Source: Ceratotherium simum simum (taxonomy: Eukaryota > Chordata > Mammalia > Perissodactyla > Rhinocerotidae). From it: a stretch of DNA of 64,000 bases. The notes beneath the pieces are model-generated. The model saw only the letters and a list, made by a program, of their open reading frames with translations, did no database searches and had not been told where the DNA came from. Location: positions 16,286,696-16,350,695 of the forward strand of contig NW_004454170.1 in NCBI RefSeq assembly GCF_000283155.1, in the 5' to 3' direction. Below are positions 22,491-34,305 of this stretch, piece by piece. The first letter of the stretch is position 1. Every line of letters starts with the position of its first letter. A program made the position numbers and the translations under genes.

Positions 22491-24050
22491 GGCGGTGCAT
22501 GCCGGGAGGGAAGGGGAGGTTGCTGAGAGCCAGCGCCCTGCGGGAGTTGGACGTTGGGGTCCCCGGCTTCGGGTCCCTGGAAGACTCCGGATTGGGCGAG
22601 GGAGTAACGGAGGGGGCTTTAAAGGGGCGACGCCGGGTCAGTGAGGTCACTTGGAGTGGGCCTTTGGGCCCCGCGCCAACCTGGGCCGAAGCAGAGCGAA
22701 TCTCCGCCCCGCCAGGTGTCGGTCCTTGTGTCCAGCAAGGCCGCGCCCCGAGGCCGGCACCCGAGGGACCCGACGGTAGGGGCTGCCCCCAGGTCCCTCG
22801 CCCCCGCCGGCCACCCCCGGAATGTCCCCTGCTGCACGGGGCCTCGCTCCAGCCCTTCCGAGAAGAGGTCCCAGGGTATCCAGGGGGCTGACACGGTCCC
22901 TGGAGAATGAAGGGCCTGGTTGCAGCATCAAAATGAATTTTCTGAAGCGGTTTCCTGCCTCTAAATTAAAGTGTAAGCAGTCGTTTCACAGGGGCAAGGA
23001 AGGAAGTAAAAAGGCTGGGAATGGAATGACATTTTTCCCCTGGGTACGCAGACCCACTGCGAAATTCTTCCACTGTGTTGTTTATGTTCCCTAGCTTGCC
23101 TTTAAAAGACTCGAAATTATCTGGATCTGACATCCTCCTTTTCGGGCCTGCTGAGTCACGGAATATTCTGGGTGCCAGAATGACTCAGTTCACAGAACCA
23201 GAGCCAGAAGATCATGAGTTTTAGTCCCAGATCAGAACCTGGGCAGTTACCCAGTGCTGATAGTCGGACAAGCAACGACAGGGAAGGGAGGGTGCTGTAA
23301 AAGTGCACAGCCCGAGGGCGGCGGTTTTTAAACCTTTGGAGTCCCCAAGCAAAGTGGATGCTCATGAGACAGATTTTTTTTTTTAACTTTTCAAGATCTT
23401 AATAGTAAAATGAGAATAATAAGTACACGGCAAAAAAAAAAAAAAAAAAAAACCTAGTTTTGGACCCAGTGGTCCCGTTAAGAGAGGGACAGTGGGGATC
23501 TGAAATAAATGGAATAAGTAAATGTTAGATTACTATGGTTGGGGTCAGTGTTAGCTCTAGAAGGACCTTAAGGATAATGGTCTGGTTGGGGGGGCGGGGT
23601 TTAGGGGACTTGTCAAAATGCTGAGCTTGTTGGCAAGTACACGGACCACTTATATTGTTCATTTATTTAATGAGGTGGGTGGAGATTATGCATAGCTAAA
23701 AGCCTCTAACTCCTCACCCCTTGGCACCTCCTCTTTGGGAGAAGAAAGTTGTGGGGTTATTGGTAACTATGTTTTAATCTTTTCATATTTGAGTTGAAGC
23801 TAAAGAAAGATATTCATTTATACCTAGAAGGGATGATATTCTCTCTCAGCCCTTGATTGTGCTTGAGAACAAACGAGGGCACATAGGACAAAGATAAGGA
23901 TGTTGGTTGTAAGTAAAGCTAGAGATATTTTTAGTAAATATATTTAAATAAATATATTAGTGCATTTGCCTTATAAATTTTCAGTATTTTATTGGATATT
24001 GGCAAACCAAGCGGTGGGTCTCCGTTTATTTTCCACTAAGTCGCAACAAT
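22491..24050. other. LAMC1 upstream flank
   Basis: 22491 to about 22900 is GC-rich and CpG-dense; it then drops to ordinary composition. No coding exon recognised: the many frames at 22.5-23.1 kb are on both strands, lack domains, and reflect GC-rich composition. A-runs occur at 23432-23451. A divergent upstream transcript from the island is possible but not visible in sequence. Confidence 0.5.
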
Positions 24051-24063
24051 TAAAGATAGGGAG

Positions 24064-24374
24064 GGCCAGGGTCAGCCCGGTGGCTTAGCGGTTAAGTGCG
24101 CGAGCTCTGCTACTGGCGGCTGGTTCCGATCCCAGACGCGCATAGGCACCGCTTCTCAGGCCATGCTGAGGCCACGCCCCACATACAGCAACTAGAAGGA
24201 TGTGCAACTATGACATACAACTATCTACTGGGGCTTTGGGGGAAAAAAAAAAGGGAGGAGGATTGGCAATAGATGTTAGCTCAGAGCCGGTCTTTCTCAG
24301 CAAAAAGAGGATTAGCATGGATGTTAGCTCAGGGCTGATCTTCCTCACAAAAAAAAAAAAAGAAGAAAAGAAAA
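24064..24374 (+). mobile_element. ERE SINE, long composite type (first of pair)
   Basis: Head 'cagggtcagcccggtggctt', 'cagcaactagaaggatgtgc' body and two 'gatgttagctcag' tail units, then an A-rich tail. The target sequence taaagatagggag precedes it at 24051-24063, and aaagatagggag follows at 24375-24386. Confidence 0.95.
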
Positions 24375-24386
24375 AAAGATAGGGAG

Positions 24387-24686
24387 GGCCGGCTCCGTGG
24401 CTTAGCAGTTAAGTGGGCGCGCTCCGCTGCTGGCGGCCCGGGTTCATATCCCGGGTGCGCACCGAGGTACCGCTTCTCCAGCCGTGCTGAAGCCGCGTTC
24501 CCACATACAGCAACTAGAAGGTTGTGCAACTATGACATACAACTGTCTACTGGGGCTTTGGGGGAAAAAAAAAAGGAGGATTGGTGATAGATGTTAGCTC
24601 AGAGCCAGACTTCCTCAGCAAAAAGAGGAGGATTAGCATGGATGTTAGCTCGGGGCTGATCTTCCTCACAAAAATAAATAAATAAA
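24387..24686 (+). mobile_element. ERE SINE, long composite type (second of pair)
   Basis: Same structure as the preceding copy, in the same orientation, starting 'ggccggctccgtggcttagc' and ending in an (aaat)n tail. It lies between aaagatagggag (24375-24386) and taaaggtagggag (24687-24699), so the target sequence is present three times around two EREs. Confidence 0.95.
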
Positions 24687-24699
24687 TAAAGGTAGGGAG

Positions 24700-26740
24700 A
24701 CCCCAAAGGCTGCAAAATCAACATAAATGTTTCCTTGTCGCTACTCCCTTTTGGGTTCTAATGTCCAAGGGTAACTGCAAGCTATTATGTATGCTTATCA
24801 ACCCCATAATTTCATTACTAGAACCTCATCTGGTATTTGTAAAGCACATAAAGAGACTTTGAATTAATTTCTAAATTCTGTTGCTCATGGGAATGAATTA
24901 CAGTGACAAGGAAATGTCTATTTTGAAGAGAGGTAAAAGGTAACCAGCCAGTGAGGATAAAAAACTGCTCCATTGTTTGAATCCTGATTCAAACAAAGCA
25001 AATGTTAAATTTCTTAAAACAATTTGGGAAATTTGAACACTAATCAGATATTTGATGATAACAAATTAAGTATTTTAGGTACCCGGAGATGCCACTGTTG
25101 GCTAAATAGACTTGGTATTAAAAAAAAAATAGTGTGTGAGATTTTCTTTTACTTCAAGTTACCCTGTTTTTCCAAAAAATTCCGGAGACCTTTAATGCAT
25201 GTTCTTAACTGCTTGGAAACTCCATTATCTAGTAAACAGAGTGGTGCTTAGAAGAAAAATGTGAAAGTGCGGGAGAAATGGGTTCAGATCCCTCAAAAGA
25301 TGCTCTTGGTGCCCGATCACCAGTGCCTCCACGCAGCGGGAAAGATAGGATGAGGACATGCAGTTGTTTATTGTACAGACAAAAGAGCTCCAAATTTTTA
25401 AAAATCCCACTTAGGACTCTAGTAAAAAGAGATTTCCCCCTATCAGGATGTATATAAACAATTACAAGGAAGGATGCTGATTTCCCTGGCTCGGGTCACC
25501 TCCAAATACCTGAGCATACTCACCCCTAGCCAGGTAAATAGAGTAACGTCATTAAGCAGCCCACTAGAAAACCATGGAGTTTGGGAAAAGCAGTTCTCCA
25601 AGGAAAGAGGTTGCTGTTGCCAGAAGGAGGCAGATTACAAGGCAGAAAAAAACAACAGATGTCTACTACATCAAAATTGAGAATGTGTGATATAATTAGA
25701 AAAATAATTTAAAAGGTTGTATTGACCTTTTAAGATTGCAACTTTGCCTTTTTTTATCCTTTTATAATTACCAATGTGTTTATTTTTCCATTCCTTAGTC
25801 TTTCTGACCTCATTTCCCTATATTCTTCCCAAGCCTAAGCACCACTATAGTATATGCTTTATGTTTCATGTTTAGAATGCAACCTAAAGATAACAATTAC
25901 TACTAATAATATAATGATGTTAGCCTATATTTACATTCTGTTTTACACTTTTCAAAATGTAGTAACTCTGAAGCAGAGGATATTAACTATGTAGAGTTGA
26001 GGAAACTAACACTCCAAGAGATTAAGTCACCTCTATAGACTAGTATGCAGCAAAGCAAGATGGGAGCCTGCATGTTCTGGCTCCCTGTCCAGTGCTGTTT
26101 CCTTTTCTGTTGTGTAAAGGTCATGGTGGAGAAGAGGGTAAAGGAAGAGCCATCTCAAACTCCAAGGTTTTTAGGTTATCAAATGGGAATTTTAAATTAG
26201 ATGAAAATTAATGTGATAACTAGAAGAGAATTACAATATCCCTCTTCAAAGTTACACTAACTACACATGATTCTTTCTGTTAGGTTTATAGATCCTGCCT
26301 GGGTCCTTGGTACAAGTCCAAGCATAACAAGATAAGATATCTTTTGTGGCCATGCTCAGGTAAAGACAGGATTCCTGTTGTATGAAGTAAAGCCCTTCCT
26401 TCCCACCCAGCCCCACGCACCCAATTTAAGCCATCTTTATATTGTGATACTGGTTTAAAAAAAGAGAGAAAAGGACACATTATAATTCATAAAATTTAAA
26501 CTAACTTTATTTATTACAAAGACAATAAAAAATGAAATATTTCCCAAAATGAAAGCAAAGCCCAACCCCTCCCTGACCCAAAATCTTCCCATCAAAGGAA
26601 CAGACAACTTCACATCTCAAAAATTATATTATTCTACTAACCAGACGTGGACTGCATTCCACTGTAGAGATAGAGCGATAGTCTTTTACAGGCAGATAAC
26701 ATGGTTTTATTGTGGGAACTCAGAATATCCTTAAGTTGTT
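24700..26740. other. Mostly unique intergenic DNA
   Basis: No exon recognised. About 25920-26110 resembles an antisense MIR ('gaggaaactaacactccaag', 'agagattaagtcacc', 'atgttctggctccctgtcc'). The remaining sequence shows no repeat that I can name. Confidence 0.45.
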
Positions 26741-27035
26741 GACCCTGAACGGTTAAATACTATTAGAAAGAAAGGATACATGTATAGCATGGTGACAGTG
26801 GTTAATAATATTGTATGGCATATTTGAAAGTTGCTAAGAGAGTAGATCTTAAAAGTTCTCATCATAAGAAAAAAAAATTTGTAACTATGTATGGTGATGG
26901 ATGTTAACTAGACTTATTGTGGTGACCATTTCAAAATACATACAAATATCAAATTAGTATGTTGTACACCTGAAACTAAAATGTCATGTCAATTATACCT
27001 CAAATAAAAAAATCCAACTCTAAAAGAAAAAAAGA
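26741..27035 (+). mobile_element. L1 3' end (L1MA/MB-like), sense
   Basis: Contains the late 3' UTR blocks 'ggtgatggatgttaactaga', 'ttattgtggtgaccatttca', 'atgttgtacacctgaaacta' and 'tcaattatacctcaaataaa'. The same 3' UTR type recurs in the L1 at 51341-51986. It carries no coding remains. Confidence 0.85.
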
Positions 27036-27457
27036 AAAGGTAATTCTTTCAAAACTCAAGTTATTATTATTGATAGTTTTCTCCCAAGATTTAATTGCCT
27101 TATAGTTCAATACCTCAATTAGTTACTAGATATATATTGCAACAGCTTTTTTGTTGTTGTTGTTCAGAATTAGATATTCACAGCTATTTGAGCAAGACTC
27201 GTTGTGAGGCTGTTATAACACCACCTTTAAAATTTTTTTCTGGCTGAAATTGTTATGGTCCTGACACGGAACTCAAGAGTCTCCATCTCTAGTTTATATA
27301 TGTATTTGAACAAATGCTAAATTACTTTTTACTCCCACCCAAATTTTATTTATTTTAACAACCAAATCAAAGCAAGATTTTAAAAATTTCATCCATAATT
27401 CTACAACAATTCTACAATGACTTTCTCATTTATCAGAATTTTGTCTCCTAGTCCATA
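27036..27457. other. Intergenic sequence with local duplicate
   Basis: Contains an 89-base segment (27242-27330) repeated at 28134-28220. Otherwise nothing recognised. Confidence 0.5.
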
Positions 27458-28130
27458 TCATTCTTTTGGTTTAATAGACATCTTTATTAAAGTACAATTT
27501 ACATACAGAAAAAAATGCACAAATTCCAAGGATATAGTTCCATAGTTCATATCACAAAGTGTACACACTTGCATAATCACTACCCAGGTCCAGAAGTAAA
27601 ATATTACCCTAACCCAAAACCTTATCATGTCCCCTGATAATTGGTACCCCTCCCTTCTCCCCAGAAGTAAGTATCCATACTTCTGTCACCATAGATTAGC
27701 CTTGCCTGTTTTTGAATGCTGTTTAAATGAAATTACGCAGTATCTAGTGCATGGGTGGCTTCTTTTGATCGATATTATGTTTTGATATGCATTCATGTTG
27801 ATGTATGTAGCAATAGTGCATTATTTTTCTTTGTTGCATAATATTCTATTGTATAAGTAAACTATGATTTGTTTATTTATTCTACTGTTGGTGGGCATCT
27901 CAGTCATTTCCAGTTTGAGGCTATTATAAACAATGTTACTTGTTACTATCAAAATTCTTACTTGTCCTCTGGAAATATATATATACATACACACACACAC
28001 ATTTTTGTGTATATACCTAGGAATGGAATTGCTGGGTCACAGAGGTAGTCATATTCAAATTTGGCAGATACTGCCACACTCTTTTCCAAACTGAACATTT
28101 GGTATTGTCCATGTTTTTAATCATAACCAT
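27458..28130 (-). mobile_element. Old L1M 3' end, antisense
   Basis: Antisense L1 3' UTR and ORF2 end: 'gtacaatttacatacagaaa', 'catgggtggcttcttttgat', 'tgttgatgtatgtagcaata', 'ggaatggaattgctgggtca'. It contains a short (ca)n/(ta)n microsatellite near 27978-28003. It is clearly older than the L1 at 4354-4728. Confidence 0.85.
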
Positions 28131-28220
28131 TGCAGGCTAAAATTATTATGGTATTAGTGCTGAACTCAAGGGCCTCTCATTCTAGTTTATACATGTATTT
28201 GAACAAATGATAACTTACTT

Positions 28221-31000
28221 GTATCACTGGGTGTGTAGTATCGAATTGTGGCTTTAATTTCTAATTCCTTGATTACCAATTAGACTGACAGCTGTTTCAA
28301 ATATTTATTAGCCATTTGGGTATCCTCTTTTGTGCCTTTTCACTTTTTTTTGCTCATTTTTCTATTGAGTTGACTGTCTTTTTCTTATTAATATGTAGGT
28401 ATTTTTTATGCATTTTGGATATAGGCCACTTTTCTGGTTCTATGTGTTGCAAATATCTTCTTTTACTCTGGTTTGTCTTTTTCATCTTTAATAGTCTCCT
28501 TCCTTTTTAAACTTCTATTATGGAAAAATTTTAGTGAGTAAAAGTAGAGAGAATTATGCAGTGAAACCCCAGCTTCAGAAAAGGTTCATAACCAATCTTT
28601 TTTCATCTATGCTCCCTCATTTCTCCCCACCTCACTCCCTCCCATCACCACTTAATTGTTTTGAAGCAAAATCACAGATATTATACCATTTCATTTAATG
28701 GTGTCCTTTGATGAAAGAAATTCCTCATTTTAATGTAATCTAATTTTGAACTTTAAGATTAGTGCTGTTTGTGTTCTCATTTTAGAAAATCTTTAAGGTT
28801 ATTAGCATATCCTCCTATGCTATGATCTGGAAATTGTGTTTTATCTTTCATATTTAAATCTTAATCCACCTAGAATTAATTTTTTTGTATGGTGTGAGGT
28901 AGAGGTCAAAATATATTTTTCCATATGGCTACCCTGTTATTAAATCACCATTATTGGAAAGAGTATTCGTTCCCCCATTACTCTGCAGTATGACCTTTGT
29001 TACCAATCAAATGCCCAAGCAGCCTGTTTCAGGGGTCTGTATTCTGTTTTATTGTGGCTTTATAATAAGTCTTGATATCCAGTAGTGTAGGTTCTCTAGC
29101 ATTTTTTTTTCTTCAAGACCATGATTATTCTTGGCCCTTTGCATTTCCATATAATTTTAGAAGTGGCTTATCAGTTTCCACCAAAAAAATCTACCCAGAG
29201 TTTTGCTTTTGATTGCATTCACTCTATATATTAATTTGAGAAGAAGTAACATCTATACAATATATAGTCTTCTATCCTTAATATGATATATCTCTCCATT
29301 TTCTTAGGTCTTCTTTAGATTATCTTGGTAATCTTTTATAGATTTCTGTGTAGAATCTTCCACTTTTTTAGTTAAATGTTTTGCTGGGTATTTGCTTTTT
29401 TTAATCCTATTGTTTGTTACTAGAATATAAAAATACAATTAATTTTTTTATATTGGCCTTGTATCTAGCAATCCAACAACCTTGCTAAATTCACTTTTGT
29501 TTCCAATAGTTTGTAAATTCTTCTAGATTTTCCACCATAATCATGTCATCTGCATAGTGACAATTTTATTTCTTGTTTTCCTCTTTAATACCTTTTAGTT
29601 CTTTTTCTTCTCTCCTTGCATTGGTTAGAACATCTAGCATGATGTTGAATAGAAATGGTGACAGTAGACATCTTTGTCTTGTTCCTTATCTCAGAGGGAA
29701 AGTTTTCAACATTTCACCATTAAGTATACTGTTTGTTGTACATTTTCTATATTTACCTTTTATCAGATAAAGGAATTTCCTTTATATCCTAATATGATAA
29801 GATTAGTAAGTTTCTGGTAAGATAAGAAGTTTTTTTTTTAATTATGAATGAATGTTGGAATTGGTCATGATATTTCTGCATCCACTGAAATGCTCATATG
29901 ACTTTTCTATTACCCATATCATATGATATTATTTTGTTACTGTGCTGAATTACATTGATTAATTATTAAATGCTAACCCAACCTGTATTCCTGGAATAAA
30001 CTCGGTTTGGTTGTGCCATTATCTTTTTATCTATCACTGAATTTAGTTTCTAATATTATATTTAGAATTTTTTTATCTATGTTAATGAGAGAAATTGCCC
30101 TCTTATATTCCCCCCACCACCCTTTTTTTTTAACATCCCTGTCAGGATTTAGTATCAAGATTATAATGGCTTGTAACAAGTTAGGAAGTATCCCTCTTTT
30201 TCTATTCTTTGGGAGAATTATTTTAAGTGTTATTGCATCTCTAAATGTTTGAAATAATTCCAGTGAAGCCATCTGGTTCTGTTTGTTCGGGGACAGGAGA
30301 GTAGGATAGAAAACATTTTAATAGTAGATTCAATTTTTCAAATACATACAGAATTATTTAAATTTTCTATTTCTTCTACAGTCAGTTTTAGTAACTTGTG
30401 TTTTTCAAGGAATTTGTCAATTTCATCTAAATTTCAAATTTATTAGTATAGAGGTATTCATAACAACTTATTCTCTTTTTAATGATGGCAGGAACTTTAT
30501 TCCTTCCTAAAACTGGTATTTACTCTCTCTTTTTACGTACCAGGGTTTATCAGTTTAAATAATTGTTACAAATTACCAGCTTTAAGCTTTGTAATTTTTC
30601 TCTATTATTTGTTTACTGTGTTATTTATTTCTGTTTTTTATTATTTTCTTCTTTCAACTTTGAGTTTGATATCCTGTTCTAACTTCTTGAGATGAAATCT
30701 TAGATAATTAATTTCAGCCATTTTCTCCCTAATATATGTATTTAAGGATATAAATTTCCCTCTAAACACCACTTTGCTACATCCCATGAGTTTTGATGTG
30801 CCATATCATTATTATTATTGTTCAATTCAAAATATTTTCTAATTTCTGTAGCAGTTTCTACTTTGGCCCATGGGTTATTTACAAGTGTGTTGCTTAATTT
30901 CCAAACGTTTGGAGATTTTCTAGTTATCTTTGTTATTATACTGTTTATTATTATATTGTTATTTAGTATTGAATAACTGTGACCTTAGGAAATATACTGT
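28221..31000 (-). mobile_element. Old L1 ORF2, antisense, long remnant
   Basis: About 2.8 kb follows L1 ORF2 in reverse order, from the C-terminal region ('ttgagttgactgtctttttc') through the reverse transcriptase ('gttgaatagaaatggtgaca', antisense of the catalytic region) to upstream ORF2 ('gctacatcccatgagttttg'). About 28505-28715 is a different, unnamed repeat-like segment inserted in it ('tatggaaaaattttagtgag..'). No long frame survives. Confidence 0.8.
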
Positions 31001-31454
31001 TGATTATTGTGATTGTCTTGCTTGGATCATGGAGTTGGCTCCTAGCTATGCTTTAGGCAAGTGAGAAAGAGGACTCTGTGGTTTTAGCAAATTGGAAAGG
31101 GAGAGCCAGCACCAGAACCTCTCTGACCCAGTACCCCGAGGGTGTACCGCAAAAGCAGCAGTGGCCTTTTAGTAGCAAAGAAAGGTCATCGGTACTGACC
31201 CCTTGAGACTGAGCAACAACCTCTTGGTTCCTGGACTTACCATGAGATGGGGATCCAGAAAAGAAAAGACATTCTCATAAAAGCAGGATAGATGTTTGGA
31301 GTCATATTACTACTAAAAATATGTGACCTTAAGTTATTCTCCAAGCTGATGAAACAGGATATAACATTTTTCTTTTGACATCATATTTGTCATATCATAT
31401 TTAATTTGATATTTAGGAGACATGAATATAATTTAGTCTCCCTAATGTGATTAT
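31001..31454. other. Unique intergenic sequence
   Basis: No gene or named repeat recognised. Confidence 0.4.
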
Positions 31455-31965
31455 AAGATTCATTGCTAATATTTTACTATGTGCCAGGGACTCTTCTAAG
31501 CATTTTGCCTCTATTATTGCAATTAATCTTTATATCTGTTATTATCCCCGAAACGAAGGCACGGCGATATTGGTAACTTGTCCAAGGTCATTCAGCTGCT
31601 GGTGGAGCCTGGATTTAAACTCAGGATGTCTGACACTAGAGCCAATGCTCCTAACCACTATGCATAATAATAATAAATGCTTATTTGGGTTTTCTAGGTA
31701 GCAATGACATTTTCAGTGCTCAGTGTATATTAACTCATGTAATCTTTGCAATAACTCTATAAGGTAAGGTATTTTTTGCAATAACTCTATAAGGTAGGTA
31801 TTTTTACTATCATCCCATTTTATAGATGAGCACATGGTGTCACAGGGAGGCTCAGTAATTTACCCAAGATCACACAGCTAGTAAGTGGCAGAGCTGAGAT
31901 TCAAACATGGGCAGTCTGGCTGTGGAGTCTTTGTCTTCACCGTTATATAATACTGTCTCCCAAAC
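31455..31965 (-). mobile_element. Two adjacent antisense MIR copies
   Basis: 31455-31660 and 31690-31965 each run through the MIR core in reverse ('ctatgtgccagggactcttc' / 'tatattaactcatgtaatct', then 'tccaaggtcattcagctgc' / 'ccaagatcacacagctagta', then the tRNA-like end). The second copy carries a 30-base tandem duplication. Confidence 0.85.
31746..31805. repeat. 30-bp tandem duplication inside MIR
   Basis: 'ttgcaataactctataaggt' plus about ten further bases occurs at 31746 and again at 31776, differing by one base. It looks like slippage inside the MIR. Confidence 0.9.
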
Positions 31966-32162
31966 TATAGTGACTTATCAAGGACATGGCCAATGTCAAA
32001 CACGTCAGTTCACATGTATTAAATTATCAAATTAACATTCATCTAGGTTTGATAATTATGTCAGAAATGATGAGACATTTACTTCTGAATGGATGCTTTG
32101 CTCATAAATAAGGTCTTCATGAAGTTCTTTCTAATTTTTAAAATTTAAAAACAATTTATAGG

Positions 32163-32434
32163 GGGCCGGCCCGGTGGCGCAAGCAGTTAAGTGTGTGTGC
32201 TCCGCTGTGGCAGCCCAGGGTTCACCAGTTCGGATCCCGGGCGCGCACCGATGCCCTGCTTGTCAAGCCATGCTGTGGCCGCGTCCCATATAAAGTGGAG
32301 GAAGATGGGCATGGATGTTAGCCCAGGGCCAGTCTTCCTCAGCAAAAAAAAAAAAGAAAAAAAAAAGAAAAAAGAGGATAGGCAGATGTTAGCTCAGGGC
32401 CGATCTTCCTCAAAAATAAATAAATAAATAAAAA
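32163..32434 (+). mobile_element. ERE SINE, 'aagtggaggaagatgggc' type
   Basis: Near-consensus head 'ggccggcccggtggcgcaag', intact box B 'ggttcaccagttcggatcc', body and tail units, and an (aaat)n tail. Perfect 17-base duplication taaaaacaatttatagg at 32146-32162 and 32435-32451, consistent with recent insertion. Confidence 0.96.
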
Positions 32435-32451
32435 TAAAAACAATTTATAGG

Positions 32452-33628
32452 AATAATAGAAATAATCTGCAAATAATACTGTTTAGGACAAATATTATCA
32501 CACAAAAACACACATTATATTTTTAGTTTGAATTCTATGACAAAAAGAAATGACTGTTATGGATAAGATCAGCTGAGGGAAAGAAAACTTCAATTTGCCT
32601 TAAGTTATGCACACAGGTTATTTTTTCTATGGCTACAACCTGAATTATTAAAGTTTAAAAGTTAAACTTTAATGTTAAACCACTCGAGGACTTCATAAAT
32701 ATGCTGTAGTGACAGGGCTTATTCGGTGTTAGTTCCACATGAAGGGGAAAAGGGTCCATTTTCATCCAGGTCCGGAGACAGAGCACCTAATAACTTTCTA
32801 AGCTTAATGACAGCAAAGCCGAATAATCCTCTCCCCACACATCGCATTTTTTAAACTGTCCAGTAAATTGTCCAGTAATTGAAGTCCTTAACTTGCTTTT
32901 AAGTGTTAGTGTGCCACAATTTTAGGTATAGGGCTTTAACCCCTTTATCCAATCGTATTTGATTGGAGTAATAATAGTTTTCTTCTAACCTTTCGCTTGA
33001 TCTTTGGTATGTGTTCACTATCCCCATTTGTTAATCACATAGCATATGCTTTCTCAAAGCAAGAATTAATATTGACTCAAACTGATTTTACGGAAAAGTC
33101 ATTCCAGGAAGTAATTTGACATCAGAGTAGTCACTGAATACAAGAATGACATTTTCTTTCAAAGAGCTGGGTGATCTTTTGGATATCCAGTTTACACATG
33201 CGTCAGTAGAACTTTTTTGGCATAAGGCAGCCTTGTTTTGTTTTAAATAGCATCTGAACACTTGTGCTAATGGAAGCATTGATCACTTATTCTGGAATGA
33301 GTTGTGAAAAGGACAGTCTGAATAGAAGGGACCTCTGTGACATCATTGCATAGCAAAGAAAATACTCCAGGATATAAAGCAGGAATACCATTTAAACACT
33401 ACATAAAGCAAGTAAGGGAAAATATTCCATATGGCTTCCTAAGCAGAAAAAGAAAATAACCACTTTCAAAGAATTCTTCTCAGTATGTGACAAAATGAAG
33501 GTCAAAGCAAACTGCTAAAATTTGGGGACTAAAAACCAGCAGAGTATTAAAAAAATGTAACACACTGTGGAAATTGGCACCATGGCAACTCCGAACAGAC
33601 ACAAGTGCTTCAAGAAATAATCTTTAAA
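32452..33628. other. Unique intergenic sequence
   Basis: No exon, RNA gene or named repeat recognised. Confidence 0.45.
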
Positions 33629-33640
33629 TTATTGTTATGG

Positions 33641-33875
33641 GGCCGGCCCCGTGGCTTAGTGGTTAAGGGCCTGCGCTCCGCTGCTGGTGGCCCGGGTTCG
33701 GATCCCAGGCGCGCACCGATGCACCGCTTCTCTGGCCATGCTGATGCCATGTCCCACATACAGCAACTAGAAGGATGTGCAGCCGTGACATACAACTATC
33801 TACTGGGGCTTTGGGGGAAAAATAAATAAATTAATTAATTAAAAATTAAATTAATTAATTAAAAACAATTTTTAG
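33641..33875 (+). mobile_element. ERE SINE inserted at LTR edge
   Basis: Short 'cagcaactagaagg' type with a long (aatt)n-like tail. Perfect 12-base duplication ttattgttatgg at 33629-33640 and 33876-33887; the right copy contains the first 8 bases of the following MaLR LTR. Confidence 0.95.
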
Positions 33876-33879
33876 TTAT

Positions 33880-34305
33880 TGTTATGGACTGAATGTTTGT
33901 GTTCTCCCCCCGTCCCACCCCAAAATTTGTATGTTTAAGGCTTAACATCCCAAGTGGTGGTACTGGGAGATGGGGTTTTTGGAGATAATTGGGGCTAGAC
34001 GAGGTCCCGAGAGTGGGGCCCTGGTCTGATGGGATTAGTGCCCTTATAAGAAGAGACACCTAAGAGCAAATGCTTTCCCTTTCTCTTTCTCTTTCCCTCT
34101 CCCTTCGTCTCTCTCTCTGCCATGTGAGGACACAACAAGAAGGTGGCTGTCTGCAAACCAGGAAGAGAGGTCTCACCAAAAACCAAATTGGCCGGCACCC
34201 TGATCTTGGACTTCCGAGCGTCCAGAACTGTGAGAAAATAAATTTCTGTTGTTGAAGCCACCTAGTCTATGGTATTTGTTAAGGCAGCCTGAGCTGACTA
34301 GTACA
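33880..34305 (+). mobile_element. Solo MaLR LTR (MST/MLT1-like)
   Basis: Begins TGTTATGGACTGAATG and ends CTAGTACA. It has the typical internal order: 'gggattagtgcccttataag', 'gccatgtgaggacacaacaa', 'ccagaactgtgagaaaataa' (polyadenylation signal), 'gttaaggcagcctgagctga'. No internal gag/pol is attached, so it is a solo LTR. Subfamily MST versus MLT1A needs an alignment. Confidence 0.88.

Larger units (their letters stand above)
21420..22900. promoter_or_regulatory. CpG island over LAMC1 exon 1
   Basis: Dense CpG and high GC from about 21.42 to 22.9 kb, against an AT-rich background on both sides. It covers exon 1, the 5' UTR, the gap and about 0.4 kb upstream. This marks the promoter of a broadly expressed gene. 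Exact limits need a CpG observed/expected calculation across the closed gap. Confidence 0.9.

Noticed and set aside
21426..22891. Long plus-strand reading frames across the CpG island (up to 366 codons)
   Set aside because: They run through the N gap and are the antisense of LAMC1 exon 1 or other GC-rich DNA; no domain.
32163..32250. tRNA-like A and B boxes
   Set aside because: They are SINE heads within complete EREs, not tRNA genes.
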